From Vicinamibacterales bacterium (GTDB lineage: Bacteria > Acidobacteriota > Vicinamibacteria > Vicinamibacterales > UBA2999), in contig JAWKHS010000011.1 of NCBI GenBank assembly GCA_041394705.1, forward strand, positions 124,001 through 188,000: a stretch of DNA of 64,000 nucleotides, read 5' to 3'. The first letter of the stretch is position 1. The number at the start of each line of letters is the position of its first letter. The position numbers and the translations under genes are program-made. The notes beneath the pieces were generated by a model. The model did no database searches. It saw nothing but the letters and a program-made list of their open reading frames with translations, and was not told where the DNA came from. This document shows positions 50,266 to 58,558 of the stretch, one piece after another.

Positions 50266-51255
50266 ATGTCCCAGCGCTTCCGCCTGCTCACCGAACAACA
50301 CGTCGCCGCGCTGCTCCCGGCCGCGGACCTCGTGGACGCCATGGAAGTGGCGCTCACGCGCTTCTCGGGAGGCGAGGTGGTGCAGCCGGTGCGCACCGTG
50401 CTCACCGTGGGCCCCGAGAAGGCGTATTTCGGGGTGATGCCGGCCTACGTGGAGCAGCCGCCGCAGCTCGGCGCCAAGCTCGTCACGGTGTTCGGCCAGA
50501 ACCTGGCGAAGGGCCTGCCCTCGCACCTGGCGACGATTCTCCTGCTGGACCCTGACACCGGCGGGCTCCTGGCCATCATGGACGGCCGCTACATCACCGA
50601 GGCGCGCACGGCGGCGGTCTCGGCCGTGTCGGCGCGGCACCTGTCGCGGCCGGACTCGGCGCGGCTCGCCATCCTCGGCACGGGCGTCCAGGCGCGGAGT
50701 CACCTCGAGGCCCTGGCGTCGGTCCGGCCCCTCACCGACATCCGCGTCTGGAGTCCCCAGGCCACGAGCCGCGAGCGCTTCGTCGCCGAGATGAGCGGCC
50801 ACGTGCCGGGCCGACTGACGGCGGCGGACTCGGCGGAGGCTGCGGTCCGGGAGGCCGACATCGTCGTGCTGGTCACGTCGTCGCCGACGCCGGTCGTGGA
50901 GGATGCCTGGGTGGCCCCGGGCGCGCACGTCATCTCCGTCGGGGCGTGCCGGCCCGACCAGCGGGAGATGGCGCCGGCGCTCGTCGCCCGTGGCCGGGTG
51001 TTCGTGGACTCGAAGGCCGCCGCGCTGGTGGAGGCCGGCGACGTCGTGCAGGGCATCCGCGAGGGCCGCTTCACCGACGCGCACGTGGCCGGCGAGCTCG
51101 GCCATGTGGTGGCCGGCCGTTTGGAAGGCCGTCAGGACGCCGGCCAGGTGACGATCTTCAAGTCCCTGGGCATGGCCGTGGAGGACGTGGTGGCCGCCGA
51201 CCTGGCCTACCGGCGCGCGGTCGAGACGGGCGCCGGGACCGAGCTGGTCCTCTGA
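50266..51255 (+). CDS. Ornithine cyclodeaminase/mu-crystallin family enzyme
   Basis: A 329-residue protein of the OCD/mu-crystallin family, with the N-terminal substrate domain (GAKLVTVFGQN carrying the conserved Lys) and a Rossmann NAD(P) domain (LGTGVQARSHLEAL). Family members include ornithine cyclodeaminase and pyrroline-2-carboxylate reductases. The neighbourhood of a proline-racemase-type gene makes a pyrroline-carboxylate or related imino-acid reductase a fair guess. It lies 20 bases after the deacetylase gene. Confidence 0.9.
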   Translation: MSQRFRLLTEQHVAALLPAADLVDAMEVALTRFSGGEVVQPVRTVLTVGPEKAYFGVMPAYVEQPPQLGAKLVTVFGQNLAKGLPSHLATILLLDPDTGGLLAIMDGRYITEARTAAVSAVSARHLSRPDSARLAILGTGVQARSHLEALASVRPLTDIRVWSPQATSRERFVAEMSGHVPGRLTAADSAEAAVREADIVVLVTSSPTPVVEDAWVAPGAHVISVGACRPDQREMAPALVARGRVFVDSKAAALVEAGDVVQGIREGRFTDAHVAGELGHVVAGRLEGRQDAGQVTIFKSLGMAVEDVVAADLAYRRAVETGAGTELVL

Positions 51256-51289
51256 ACCGGGGCACGGCCCGTTTCGTCAAGGAATGATG

Positions 51290-51793
51290 ATGGCCTCGCG
51301 CACGCGCAAGTGGCTCCCCATCGTCGCCGGCATCGCGATCCTGCTGGTGTTCGTGGTGATCGGCCTGGCGGCCGTCAGCGTGGCCTGGTTCCGCCAGAAC
51401 CTGGACGTCACGCACGACACCAGCCGGACCGAGGCCACCCAGGCGTTCGAGGACGCCCGGCGCCAGTACGCCGATCAGCGTCCCCTCGTGGAGTTCGGCG
51501 ACGACCGCCGCCCCGAGTTCGTCAAGGGCATCGAGACCCGGAAGAACGCCGGCACCGTGTCCTCCATCCACGTCCTGGCCTGGGATGCCGACGAGGACTC
51601 GCTGGTCTCGCTCTCGCTGCCCATGTGGCTGCTCCGCCTGAAGCGGGGGCCGATCATGGTGGGCGAATACGTGTCGGGCTTCGACGATCGCGGCGTGCGC
51701 CTCACGCCCGAGGACCTCGAGAAGTACGGTCCGGGCGTGGTGTTCGAGTACGAGTCGCGGTCCGGCGACCGCGTGCTGCTGACCACGCAGTAA
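51290..51793 (+). CDS. Single-anchor membrane protein of unknown function
   Basis: A protein of about 167 residues with one N-terminal membrane helix (about 10-30 of the 51284 frame) and a periplasmic domain with EDARRQYADQRPLVEFGDDR. Three ATGs in a row occur at 51284-51292; AAGGA at 51279-51283 best serves the third (51290). It follows the OCD gene by about 30 bases, same strand, and may be in its operon. I do not recognise the domain. Confidence 0.7.
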   Translation: MASRTRKWLPIVAGIAILLVFVVIGLAAVSVAWFRQNLDVTHDTSRTEATQAFEDARRQYADQRPLVEFGDDRRPEFVKGIETRKNAGTVSSIHVLAWDADEDSLVSLSLPMWLLRLKRGPIMVGEYVSGFDDRGVRLTPEDLEKYGPGVVFEYESRSGDRVLLTTQ

Positions 51794-51816
51794 GAGCCGA
51801 GGCGGCCCGGCGCCGG

Positions 51817-52170
51817 TCAGCGCGCCGTCAGCCAGAGGTGCCCGGCCACGAAGGCCAGGAACACGGCGAACGCCCGCTGCAGGTCGCGCGCCGGCAGCCT
51901 GAGCGCCACGTGCGCGCCCAGCCACGCGCCCACGACCAGTCCCAGCGCGATCCAGGCCGCGGGCCCGATCTGCACGTAGCCGTGCCGGTAGTAGTACCAC
52001 GCGCCGAGTGCGCCGACCGGCAGGAGCAGCGACGCGAGTGACGTGCCCGTGGCCGTTTCCGGCGCCATTTTCGTCACCAGGATCAGGGCCGGCACGATCA
52101 CGACGCCGCCGCCGATGCCGAACAGCCCGGAAAGGAGGCCTGCAACCAGGCCGATCGTCAGATAGTCCAC
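51817..52170 (-). CDS. Half-size TauE/SafE family transporter
   Basis: A 117-residue membrane protein with three to four helices and the family motif GLLSGLFGIGGGVVIVPAL. Full TauE/SafE sulfite or anion exporters have about 250 residues made of two such halves; a single half must presumably dimerise. The GTG at 52170 follows AGGAG by five bases. Upstream codons read as an unrelated extension. Substrate unknown. Confidence 0.85.
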   Translation of the reverse strand: MDYLTIGLVAGLLSGLFGIGGGVVIVPALILVTKMAPETATGTSLASLLLPVGALGAWYYYRHGYVQIGPAAWIALGLVVGAWLGAHVALRLPARDLQRAFAVFLAFVAGHLWLTAR

Positions 52171-52287
52171 GGAGGCTCCTGCGAAGAAGTCGGTGCGCTT
52201 GTGCCCTGCGGCCAGGGCCTGGAGCGATCGTGCCACACGACGCACGGCCGCGTCCGCCGTTGTCGCACGGCGCTCGTGACAGCGCTG

Positions 52288-52710
52288 TCAGCCGCGGGAT
52301 TTCGGCCGCTTGTGCACGGGCACGGCGCGCCGGATGCGGCGGAGCAGATCCGCCCCGGCGACCGGCGCGTCTTCACCTGTCGCCGGACGCCGCGCGCGTC
52401 GCTTCGCAGGCGCCTTCGCGTCGTCCCATGCGCCCGGCGCGAGGTAGTGGAACCGGATCAGGTAGATCTCGTGGCCCTCGCCGTGTTTCGCGGTCGCGAG
52501 CAGGTCCTTCACGTCGTCGAACCCCGATTCGCGCGCCAGCGCGTCGGTGATGTCGGCGCGGCGGATGCGGTCGATCGCGTCCACGACCACGTGCCCCTCG
52601 TCCATCCGGTAGCGCCCGCCGACCTTGACCGCGAGCCGGGTCCAGATACGCACGGTGCACCGGATCCGGCCGCGCCGGATGCCGTCCCGCAGGCGCCTGG
52701 TGAAGAGCAT
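52288..52710 (-). CDS. ASCH-domain-like protein
   Basis: A 140-residue protein with the ASCH (PUA-like) pattern: MLFTRRLRDGIRRGRIRCTV, then RIWTRLAVKVGGRYRM, ADITDALARESGFDDV and EIYLIRFHYLAPG, followed by a basic tail. ASCH domains bind RNA or modified nucleosides. It lies five bases after the frameshifted reductase gene, same strand. A cytoplasmic RNA-related role is likely but unproven. Confidence 0.75.
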   Translation of the reverse strand: MLFTRRLRDGIRRGRIRCTVRIWTRLAVKVGGRYRMDEGHVVVDAIDRIRRADITDALARESGFDDVKDLLATAKHGEGHEIYLIRFHYLAPGAWDDAKAPAKRRARRPATGEDAPVAGADLLRRIRRAVPVHKRPKSRG

Positions 52711-52715
52711 CGCCG

Positions 52716-53302
52716 CTAGACGGCCGGCCCGGCCGGTGCGTTCCTCCGGACCTCGTGGCGCAGCGCGACGATCCCGCTCTTGTAGGCACCTCGACGAGAT
52801 GCAGGGCGACGTCCGCGTCCAGCCCCGCCGCGAACGGGATGCCGTCGCCGATCAGGATCGGCACGAGCGAGAACCGCACCTCGTCGGCCAGGCCGAGCCG
52901 CAGGCACTCCCCCGCCAGCGCCCCGCCGCCCACCACCCAGATGTTGCGGAACTCCATCCGGAGCCGGTCGTCGACGAACGAGGTGAGATCGCCCGCGTGG
53001 AACTCGACCGACGCCCGTGTCTTCGGCAGCTCGCGGCGCGTGAGGACGAACGTCGGCGTGTCGCCGTAGGACCAGCCCAGGCCCTTGGCCTCGAAGGCGA
53101 GCGCCGTCTCGTAGGTCCGCGAGCCCATCACGTAGCAGTCGATGCTGGCCAGGAACTCCTTCACGTACGCCGCGTCCAGCGTCTCGCCGTGCTCGAAGTG
53201 ATCCGACGTCTCGAGCCAGTCCACCGTGCCGTCCCGCCGGGCGATGAACCCGTCGAGGCTCGCCGCCATGTGAATCGTCACTCGCGATGCCGTGCCTGCC
53301 AC
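52716..53302 (-). pseudogene. RibD/DHFR-type reductase with single-base frameshift
   Basis: A RibD C-terminal (dihydrofolate-reductase-like) protein: VTIHMAASLDGFIA, YVMGSRTYETAL, IWVVGGGALAGECL and GDGIPFA. The normal ending YKSGIVALRHEVRR is present but in a different frame, from about 52790 down to the stop at 52716. Restoring one base near 52786-52788 would make a continuous protein of about 195 residues (LVEV-A-YKSG). So there is a one-base deletion, real or a sequencing error. The start is probably the GTG at 53302, just after GGAGG. Confidence 0.8.
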
Positions 53303-53329
53303 TCCCGCCTCCAATGGCTCGTCGCCCGG

Positions 53330-54190
53330 CTACGCCGAGACCGGCCGATGCGCCCGCAGGAACGACCGGATCTGACGTATCGCCAGGGGAATCCGCTCCT
53401 TGGGCTCCTTCCACGGGAACAGGCTGACCTCCGCCTTCGGCGCGAGCATCGCGCACTCCATGGCGACGTCGTACGGGTGCGCCGGCACGTCGTCCGGCAG
53501 CACCAGCACGGGCGTCTGGCAGCCACGCACGAAGTCGCGCGTCACCGTGAAGACGAAATCGGGGTTGGTCTCGAACATCCGGACCACGAACTGCTCGGCC
53601 GTCTGCAACGTGATCTCCGGACGCTTCTCGGCAATCTGGGCGGGCCAGCCCTTCCAGAACGCGCCCGCGTAGCTCCGGTCGCGCATCTCCGGCCGCCAGC
53701 CCACGGGCTGCGCCACCACGGCGGCCATGATCCGGTTCGGCGCGCGCTTCAACAGGTTCCAGATGAAGGGCCCGCCGATGCAGAAGCCCATCACCATGAA
53801 CGTGTCGATGCCCAGGTGATCCATGAGCCCGATGTGGTCGTCCGCGTACGCCTCCCAAGGCCGATCGACTTCGACGGGGCCCGTGGACTGCCCGGCGGGT
53901 GCATTCCGCAGGTCCGCCGTGATGCAGCGGTACTCGCCCCTGAACTCGCCGATCGCGTCGAAGGGATTCCCGCGCTTCAGGCCAGCCACCGTCGAGTTCA
54001 GCCCGCCGCCGGGCAGCATCATCAACGGGAGGCCGGACCCTTCCTCCTCGTAGTAGATGCGCACGGGCCCCTTCTGGAAGAACGTGCCCGGGCCCGTGGC
54101 GGCCGGTTGCTGCGCGAATACGCGCGAGGTGGCGGCCATCGCCGTCGCCGCGGCGCCGGTCTTCAGCAGCTTGCGTCTGATTGGATCCAC
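53330..54190 (-). CDS. Tat-exported alpha/beta hydrolase
   Basis: A 286-residue hydrolase with a twin-arginine-type signal (IRRKLLKTGAAATAMAA), suggesting folded export. The hydrolase core has the oxyanion region LMMLPGGGLNSTVAG and the nucleophile elbow VMGFCIGG, where the nucleophile position appears to be Cys (G-F-C-I-G) instead of Ser, as in dienelactone hydrolases. A late His (EVSLFPWKEP region) is less clear. The GTG at 54190 has GGGAGG about eight bases before. Substrate unknown. Confidence 0.85.
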   Translation of the reverse strand: MDPIRRKLLKTGAAATAMAATSRVFAQQPAATGPGTFFQKGPVRIYYEEEGSGLPLMMLPGGGLNSTVAGLKRGNPFDAIGEFRGEYRCITADLRNAPAGQSTGPVEVDRPWEAYADDHIGLMDHLGIDTFMVMGFCIGGPFIWNLLKRAPNRIMAAVVAQPVGWRPEMRDRSYAGAFWKGWPAQIAEKRPEITLQTAEQFVVRMFETNPDFVFTVTRDFVRGCQTPVLVLPDDVPAHPYDVAMECAMLAPKAEVSLFPWKEPKERIPLAIRQIRSFLRAHRPVSA

Positions 54191-54303
54191 GTCGGTGCCT
54201 CCCTGCCAGTCGGCTGGACTGTGGATGTTAGGCTCCGGGCCGGGCATTGTCGAGCCCCGCCCAGTCGGACGCGCGGCCCGGCGGGGATGCCGCAGGCAGT
54301 CGC

Positions 54304-54334
54304 TTGCATCCTCACACCGGCCTGATCTAATACT
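54304..54334 (+). promoter_or_regulatory. Promoter for a leaderless ArsR transcript
   Basis: TTGCAT (54304-54309), an 18-base spacer, then TAATACT (54328-54334). The predicted start of transcription falls at or next to the ATG at 54342, so the mRNA would have no leader. Confidence 0.55.
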
Positions 54335-54350
54335 GAACCACATGGTTCAG
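54333..54350. promoter_or_regulatory. ArsR-type operator over the start codon
   Basis: CTGAACCacatGGTTCAG, a perfect 7-base inverted repeat with a 4-base spacer. It covers the end of the -10 element and the ATG, ideal for autorepression by the ArsR protein it precedes. Confidence 0.7.
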
Positions 54351-54707
54351 TCTTTGGCGTCCCGCCTGGACGCCTCGTTCGCGGCGCTCGCCGACGTCAC
54401 CCGACGCGGCGTTCTGGAGCAGCTCGGACGGGCGGACGCGTCGATCACGGACCTGGCCGACAGGTTCGAGATGTCCCTCACGGGCATGAAGAAGCACGTG
54501 GGCGTCCTGGAGCAGGCCGGGCTCGTCATCACGGAGAAGGTCGGCCGCGTGCGCACCTGCCGGATCGGCCCGCACCGGCTGGAGGAAGCCGCCGCCTGGA
54601 TCGAGCGGCATCGCCGGCGCTGGGACGCGCGCTTCGACGCGCTGGACACGGTCGTCGAAGCATTGGCACGCAAGGAGAAGGTTCATGGACGCCAGAAGAG
54701 AGGGTGA
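54342..54707 (+). CDS. ArsR-family regulator of the SRPBCC-linked type
   Basis: A 121-residue winged-helix protein: LADVTRRGVLEQL, the recognition helix in MSLTGMKKHVGVLEQAGLV, the wing ITEKVGRVRTCRI, and a helical end. It lacks metal-binding Cys pairs, like the SdpR subgroup that pairs with SRPBCC proteins. It overlaps the downstream AHSA1-like gene by about 23 bases. Its own promoter carries a perfect inverted repeat over the ATG. Confidence 0.92.
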   Translation: MVQSLASRLDASFAALADVTRRGVLEQLGRADASITDLADRFEMSLTGMKKHVGVLEQAGLVITEKVGRVRTCRIGPHRLEEAAAWIERHRRRWDARFDALDTVVEALARKEKVHGRQKRG

Positions 54708-55188
54708 GGCCACGCCGATGGGGAACCGCACGACCGTGGAACGGACGTCCGACCGGGAGCTCGTCGTCACGCGCACGTTCAACGCGCCCGCGCGCATCGT
54801 GTTCGAGGCCTGGACCAGGGCCGAGCTGTTCACGCAGTGGTGGGTGCCGAAGTCGCTGGGCATGGTCCTGCGGTCCTGCGAGATGGATGTCCGTGTCGGG
54901 GGCACGTACCGTCTCGTGTTCGAACCGGATGGGATGGCGTTCTTCGGCACGTACTTGGACGTGACACCGCCCTCGCGCCTCGTGTGGAGCAATGACGAAG
55001 GGGGCGAGGGTGGCCCGGTCACGACGGTGACCTTCGTGGATCAGGGCGGCACGACGCTGCTGACCCTGCACGAGCGCTACGCCTCGAAGGACGCGCTCGA
55101 CGCCGCCGGCACCGGGGCGGCGGAGGCCCTGAGCGAGACGTTCGCGCAACTGGACGAGGTGCTCGTCACGCTGGGCGCGAGCGCCTGA
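54685..55188 (+). CDS. SRPBCC/AHSA1-like protein
   Basis: A 167-residue START-like (SRPBCC) protein: LVVTRTFNAPARIVFEAWT, FTQWWVPK, YRLVFEPDGM, and a late helix (AEALSETFAQLDEVLV). Such proteins bind hydrophobic ligands in a deep pocket. Its fusion-like overlap with the ArsR gene is a common two-gene module in which the SRPBCC protein may handle the ligand that the regulator senses; that link is inferred. Confidence 0.9.
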   Translation: MDARREGEATPMGNRTTVERTSDRELVVTRTFNAPARIVFEAWTRAELFTQWWVPKSLGMVLRSCEMDVRVGGTYRLVFEPDGMAFFGTYLDVTPPSRLVWSNDEGGEGGPVTTVTFVDQGGTTLLTLHERYASKDALDAAGTGAAEALSETFAQLDEVLVTLGASA

Positions 55189-55275
55189 CGGTCGAGACGA
55201 TCCGACGTGATTGGGTGCGGGTGCCTCATACACACCACCTCGCCTCTGTCACAGGCACGATCGGCTCTTCAACCG

Positions 55276-55860
55276 CTAGCTCGGCGGCGGGTCTCGCCGC
55301 ACAGCCAGTCCATGAGGCACTTCATAGCGAAGCTCGGCAAAGCCAGTTCCGACTTGTCTCGCGGACACGAGCCGCAGGGGCGGCGACGTCAGTCGGCGTG
55401 GAAACAACGGCTTGCCGCGTCCCAACGTCACCGAGCCGATCTGCACGATCACTTCGTCGAGTAGACCCGCGTCGTGAAACTGCCCGGCGAGATCGCCGCC
55501 ACCGACGATCCAGATGTTCGCCCCACCCGCCGCCCGTCTCATGGATTCGTGCACGGGCCGGACGTCGCCGCTGACCACTCGCACGTCCGCACCGGGCGCC
55601 GGCGCCAGGGCACGCGAGGAGAAGACCCACGTCGGCTGCGCGTAGGGCCAGGCGCTGCCCATCTGTTCTTCGATGGTGTGCGCGTGGCGGAGCATCCACT
55701 CGTAGGTGGATGAGCCCATGGCGAGCGCACCCACGTCGCCGATGAACGCCGGATAGCTGGTGTCGTTCACGTCGCCCAGGGGAAACAGCCAGTCCAAGGA
55801 ATCATCCTCAGTGGCGATGAAGCCGTCGAGGCTCGACGCCGTGAAGTACTGGGTCTTCAT
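55276..55860 (-). CDS. RibD/DHFR-type reductase
   Basis: A 194-residue reductase of the RibD C-terminal type: YFTASSLDGFIAT, ALAMGSSTYEWML, NIWIVGGGDLAGQF, GKPLFP and the FAELRYEV ending. Unlike the paralogue at 52716 the frame is intact. The ATG at 55860 has TACAAT ending ten bases upstream (seven bases from the ATG at 55869 is not supported by a ribosome site), so it may be leaderless. Probably uses NADPH; substrate unknown. It stands alone, in a stretch of short cassette-like genes. Confidence 0.85.
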   Translation of the reverse strand: MKTQYFTASSLDGFIATEDDSLDWLFPLGDVNDTSYPAFIGDVGALAMGSSTYEWMLRHAHTIEEQMGSAWPYAQPTWVFSSRALAPAPGADVRVVSGDVRPVHESMRRAAGGANIWIVGGGDLAGQFHDAGLLDEVIVQIGSVTLGRGKPLFPRRLTSPPLRLVSARQVGTGFAELRYEVPHGLAVRRDPPPS

Positions 55861-55973
55861 GCGGCGCATTGTACTGGCGTCAGGCCCAGTCCGCGTGGCG
55901 AGAACCCACCCGATGGCACTGCGCAACGGCACGGTCCCACGACACGCGTCCGTCGGGCGCATAGCGTCCCGTC

Positions 55974-56369
55974 CTAACGCTCATTTCGTTCGTGCAAGTC
56001 CGGTGGGGGCGTTCCCTCGAATGGATTGCTGTCAGGCGCTGGCACGCCGGCCAGACGCCGCAGTGTCGCGATTTGACCTGTGTGCGCCAGGACGTCGGAG
56101 AGCGGCCCGTTGATGACTGGCCAGAATGGCTTCCCCAGCATCTCGATGGACAGGAGCGCCGACTCGTCCCTCTGTGAGACCTCGTCTTGCAGCCTCCCGA
56201 TCAGGTCGAGCGCCCCCTCGCGCAAGAGGCTCGCGCCGGTTGGCTTGCTCGGACCCTCGAGGCCAGCCGCACAGCAGGTCCAATGCACCAAGTCCCACAC
56301 GTGTTCCACGGTTTCGCCGATGCTCCGCGCGCCGTCGCACGGTCTGAACGCGTAGTGATCTTCCGTCAA
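55974..56369 (-). pseudogene. DinB-family protein lacking its N-terminus
   Basis: A frame of 131 codons, TEDHYAFRPCDGARSIGETV followed by EHVWDLVHW, which is the DinB-like four-helix fold from its second half of helix 1 onward. The usual first 25-30 residues with their start codon are missing; translation could begin only at a TTG at 56369. The stop lies in GCGTTAG. It was probably truncated when the sequence upstream (56370-56450) was joined to it. Confidence 0.6.
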
Positions 56370-56455
56370 CCCGCCGAGAAGGGTCGACTGGCCGCCAGTT
56401 GCGCTCGCACTCGCGACACGGGGCGCGTCGGCTGCATTTGGTGGTTATGCCGCAG
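56370..56455 (-). other. Recombination-site-like segment (half attC resemblance)
   Basis: On the minus strand, right at the higA stop, reads GGCATAACC, then TGCAGCCGACG, and about 77 bases later GGGTTGACG at the broken DinB start. The first part resembles the 5' arm of integron attC sites, but the 3' arm does not pair with it well. It marks a join between unrelated genes. Confidence 0.35.
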
Positions 56456-56705
56456 GTTCTGAAGACACGACCCATCCGGGAAACACCAGCACGCCAGGAT
56501 GACAGTTGAGCGCACGACCGAGGGTCTTCGCGCGCTCAACACCCAAGCGCACCCGATCGTTCTCAATCGCTGAGATCGTGGCTTGAGAGATGCCCGCGCG
56601 CTTCGCAAGGTCGTTCTGGCTCAACCCCTGAAGTTCCCGAACGATTCGCACGGATTCCCCGACGGTAACGCTCACCCGCTGTCGTGCGGCCCGATAGCCC
56701 TTCAT
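56445..56705 (-). CDS. XRE-type antitoxin (HigA-like)
   Basis: An 86-residue helix-turn-helix protein with the classic Cro/C1 core: GLSQNDLAKRAGISQATISA followed by IENDRVRLGVERAKTLGRAL. It starts four bases after the end of the toxin gene, typical of toxin-first HigBA operons. It neutralises the toxin and represses the operon. Its stop codon lies in the attC-like segment. Confidence 0.88.
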   Translation of the reverse strand: MKGYRAARQRVSVTVGESVRIVRELQGLSQNDLAKRAGISQATISAIENDRVRLGVERAKTLGRALNCHPGVLVFPGWVVSSEPAA

Positions 56706-56709
56706 TTCA

Positions 56710-56988
56710 TTACCTCCGGTAGTCGTGAGCCGTGATCGTCTCGACGTAGTATGTCAACCGCTCGAGGTCGAGCCGGTAGATCACACGCCATTGATCGCCG
56801 AGCCGCGAGGAGCGGAACCCCTTCCACTTGCCAGCGAGCGTCTCGTCGTGGAACCCCTTGATCAGGCGCACCCCGGGTGGGCCGGATAGCCTGGCGATGT
56901 CTTTCCACTTTTCGTAGCGCTTGAGGATCTCGCGGGGCATCTTGGCCACCTGCCGGTCCAGTCGACCGTGCTCCAAGATTGCCCACAC
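56710..56988 (-). CDS. RelE/HigB-type toxin
   Basis: A 92-residue RelE-superfamily toxin: LDRQVAKMPREILKRYEKWK, GVRLIKGFHDETLAGKWKGF, then RSSRLGDQWRVIYRLD with the conserved Arg residues, ending in the aromatic and basic tail of this family (TITAHDYRR). It cleaves mRNA at the ribosome in characterised relatives. The start is a GTG at 56988. It is followed immediately by its antitoxin. Confidence 0.88.
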   Translation of the reverse strand: MWAILEHGRLDRQVAKMPREILKRYEKWKDIARLSGPPGVRLIKGFHDETLAGKWKGFRSSRLGDQWRVIYRLDLERLTYYVETITAHDYRR

Positions 56989-57096
56989 GCGTCAAGTGTG
57001 CCCATGTCATATTTGGGATGTCAAGGGCAGCCCCGCAGGTTGGCGAGGGCGACGCGATCGGCCCACGATCGCGCGCACTCCCTCCGAAGATCCGGC

Positions 57097-58518
57097 TCAG
57101 ACCTTCAGGAACGCCTTGATGCGCGACAGCAGCGACACGGGCACCGGGGCGTCCACGCGCGCTTCGTCGGCGGCGGCCTTCGCGGACGCCAGCCCGGACC
57201 GCCTGGCGGATACCGTCGCACTCACGTGCTCCACGAGGCCCGGGCGGCGGACGGCCAGGTCGCGGAAGCGCTCGGCCGTGATCTCGAGGAGCGTGGCGTC
57301 GGTCAGGGCCGTCACCGTCGCGGTCCGCGGATCGCCCGTCAGCATCGACATCTCGCCGAAGAACCCGCCGGCGCTCGTCACCGCCACTTCCTGGCCCGAC
57401 GGCTCCAGCGTGATTCGCACCCGGCCCTCGAGCACCACGAACATGCTCTCGCCCGCATCGCCCTGGCGGACGATCCGCTCGCCGGCGCCGTACAGGTGCT
57501 CCTCGCACGCATCGGCCAGCCGCACGCGCTCGATGTCGTCCAGTTCGCTGAAGAGGTCCACCGCGCCCAGCCGGTTGGCCAGGTGCTGGACGTGCGCGGG
57601 CGTCCGGCCCGTCTCCTCGGTGCGGTGGTATTCCACCTGCTGCGGGAACGGGATCTCGATGCCGTGGCGCTTGAACGAGTACCAGATGTTCGTCCGCACC
57701 TGGTCGCGGGCGACGTTGTCGCGCGCGTAGTCGTCGATCCAGAACTGGACGCGGAACACCAGCGCGGAGGAGCCGAAGTCGTCGAAGATCACGTTCGGCG
57801 CCGGATCCCGCAGCACGAGCGGCGCGTTCTCCAGGGCCTCGTACAGCGCCTTCTTCACGTAGTTCGGGGGCACCGCGTAGGCCGCGCCGATCTCCACGTC
57901 GATACGCGTGGGGATCGTGGGCTCCGAGTAGTTCAGGATCGGGTCCTTGGACGCGACGCTGTTCGGCACCACCGCGAACTGCCCGGCCTTCGTCAGGAGC
58001 TTCGTGGCCCGCCAGGTCACTTCTTCGACCTTGCCTTCGTAGTCGCCCACGCGCACCCACTGGCCCACGCGGAACGGCTTCTCGATCTGGATCGCCAGCC
58101 CCGCGAACAGGTTCCCCAGCGTGTCCTGCAGCGCGAAGCCCACCACCACCGCGCCGACGGCGGAGGTCGTGAGCAGCTTCTCGTCGAGCAGCAGCGTGGC
58201 CGCCAGGCCGAACACGCCGATGACGATCACGTCCTGCACGATGGCCGGGACGCGGTCCGACACGCGGCTCACGCGCCACGGGTTGAACACCAGCGAGACG
58301 GCCGCGATGATCGTCGCGGCCACGAGCAGCAGCTTCGCCAGGCTGCCCACCAGCGCGGGATCGCCCACGCCCTGGCCCACGGCCACCTGCAGCCCCAGCG
58401 CCGCCACGAGGAGGACGGTGGCGAAGCCCAGCCGCCCCCGCAGGAAGCGGTTGCGCACGGCGGCCAGCGCGACCAGCGCGAGGCCGAGCGCGGCGGCGAT
58501 GACGAGCGTCAGCGGCAC
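57097..58518 (-). CDS. MscS-type channel with cyclic-nucleotide-binding domain
   Basis: A 473-residue membrane protein. Helices near residues 3-20, 31-48, 58-78 and 91-112, then the MscS pore helix (about 118-143) and beta domain (VGQWVRVGDYEGKVEEV, VPNSV). After a linker a cNMP-binding domain spans about 320-440. The phosphate-binding cassette is complete: FGEMSMLTGDPRTATV, with Glu389 and Arg398. This is the MscS-CNB class known from a few bacteria, in which cyclic nucleotides modulate gating. It is the last of a same-strand run with the cyclase at 59656. Confidence 0.92.
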   Translation of the reverse strand: MPLTLVIAAALGLALVALAAVRNRFLRGRLGFATVLLVAALGLQVAVGQGVGDPALVGSLAKLLLVAATIIAAVSLVFNPWRVSRVSDRVPAIVQDVIVIGVFGLAATLLLDEKLLTTSAVGAVVVGFALQDTLGNLFAGLAIQIEKPFRVGQWVRVGDYEGKVEEVTWRATKLLTKAGQFAVVPNSVASKDPILNYSEPTIPTRIDVEIGAAYAVPPNYVKKALYEALENAPLVLRDPAPNVIFDDFGSSALVFRVQFWIDDYARDNVARDQVRTNIWYSFKRHGIEIPFPQQVEYHRTEETGRTPAHVQHLANRLGAVDLFSELDDIERVRLADACEEHLYGAGERIVRQGDAGESMFVVLEGRVRITLEPSGQEVAVTSAGGFFGEMSMLTGDPRTATVTALTDATLLEITAERFRDLAVRRPGLVEHVSATVSARRSGLASAKAAADEARVDAPVPVSLLSRIKAFLKV

Positions 58519-58558
58519 AGCAGGTGGCGCACGGATGATCCCTTCGTCCGGCGTCGCC

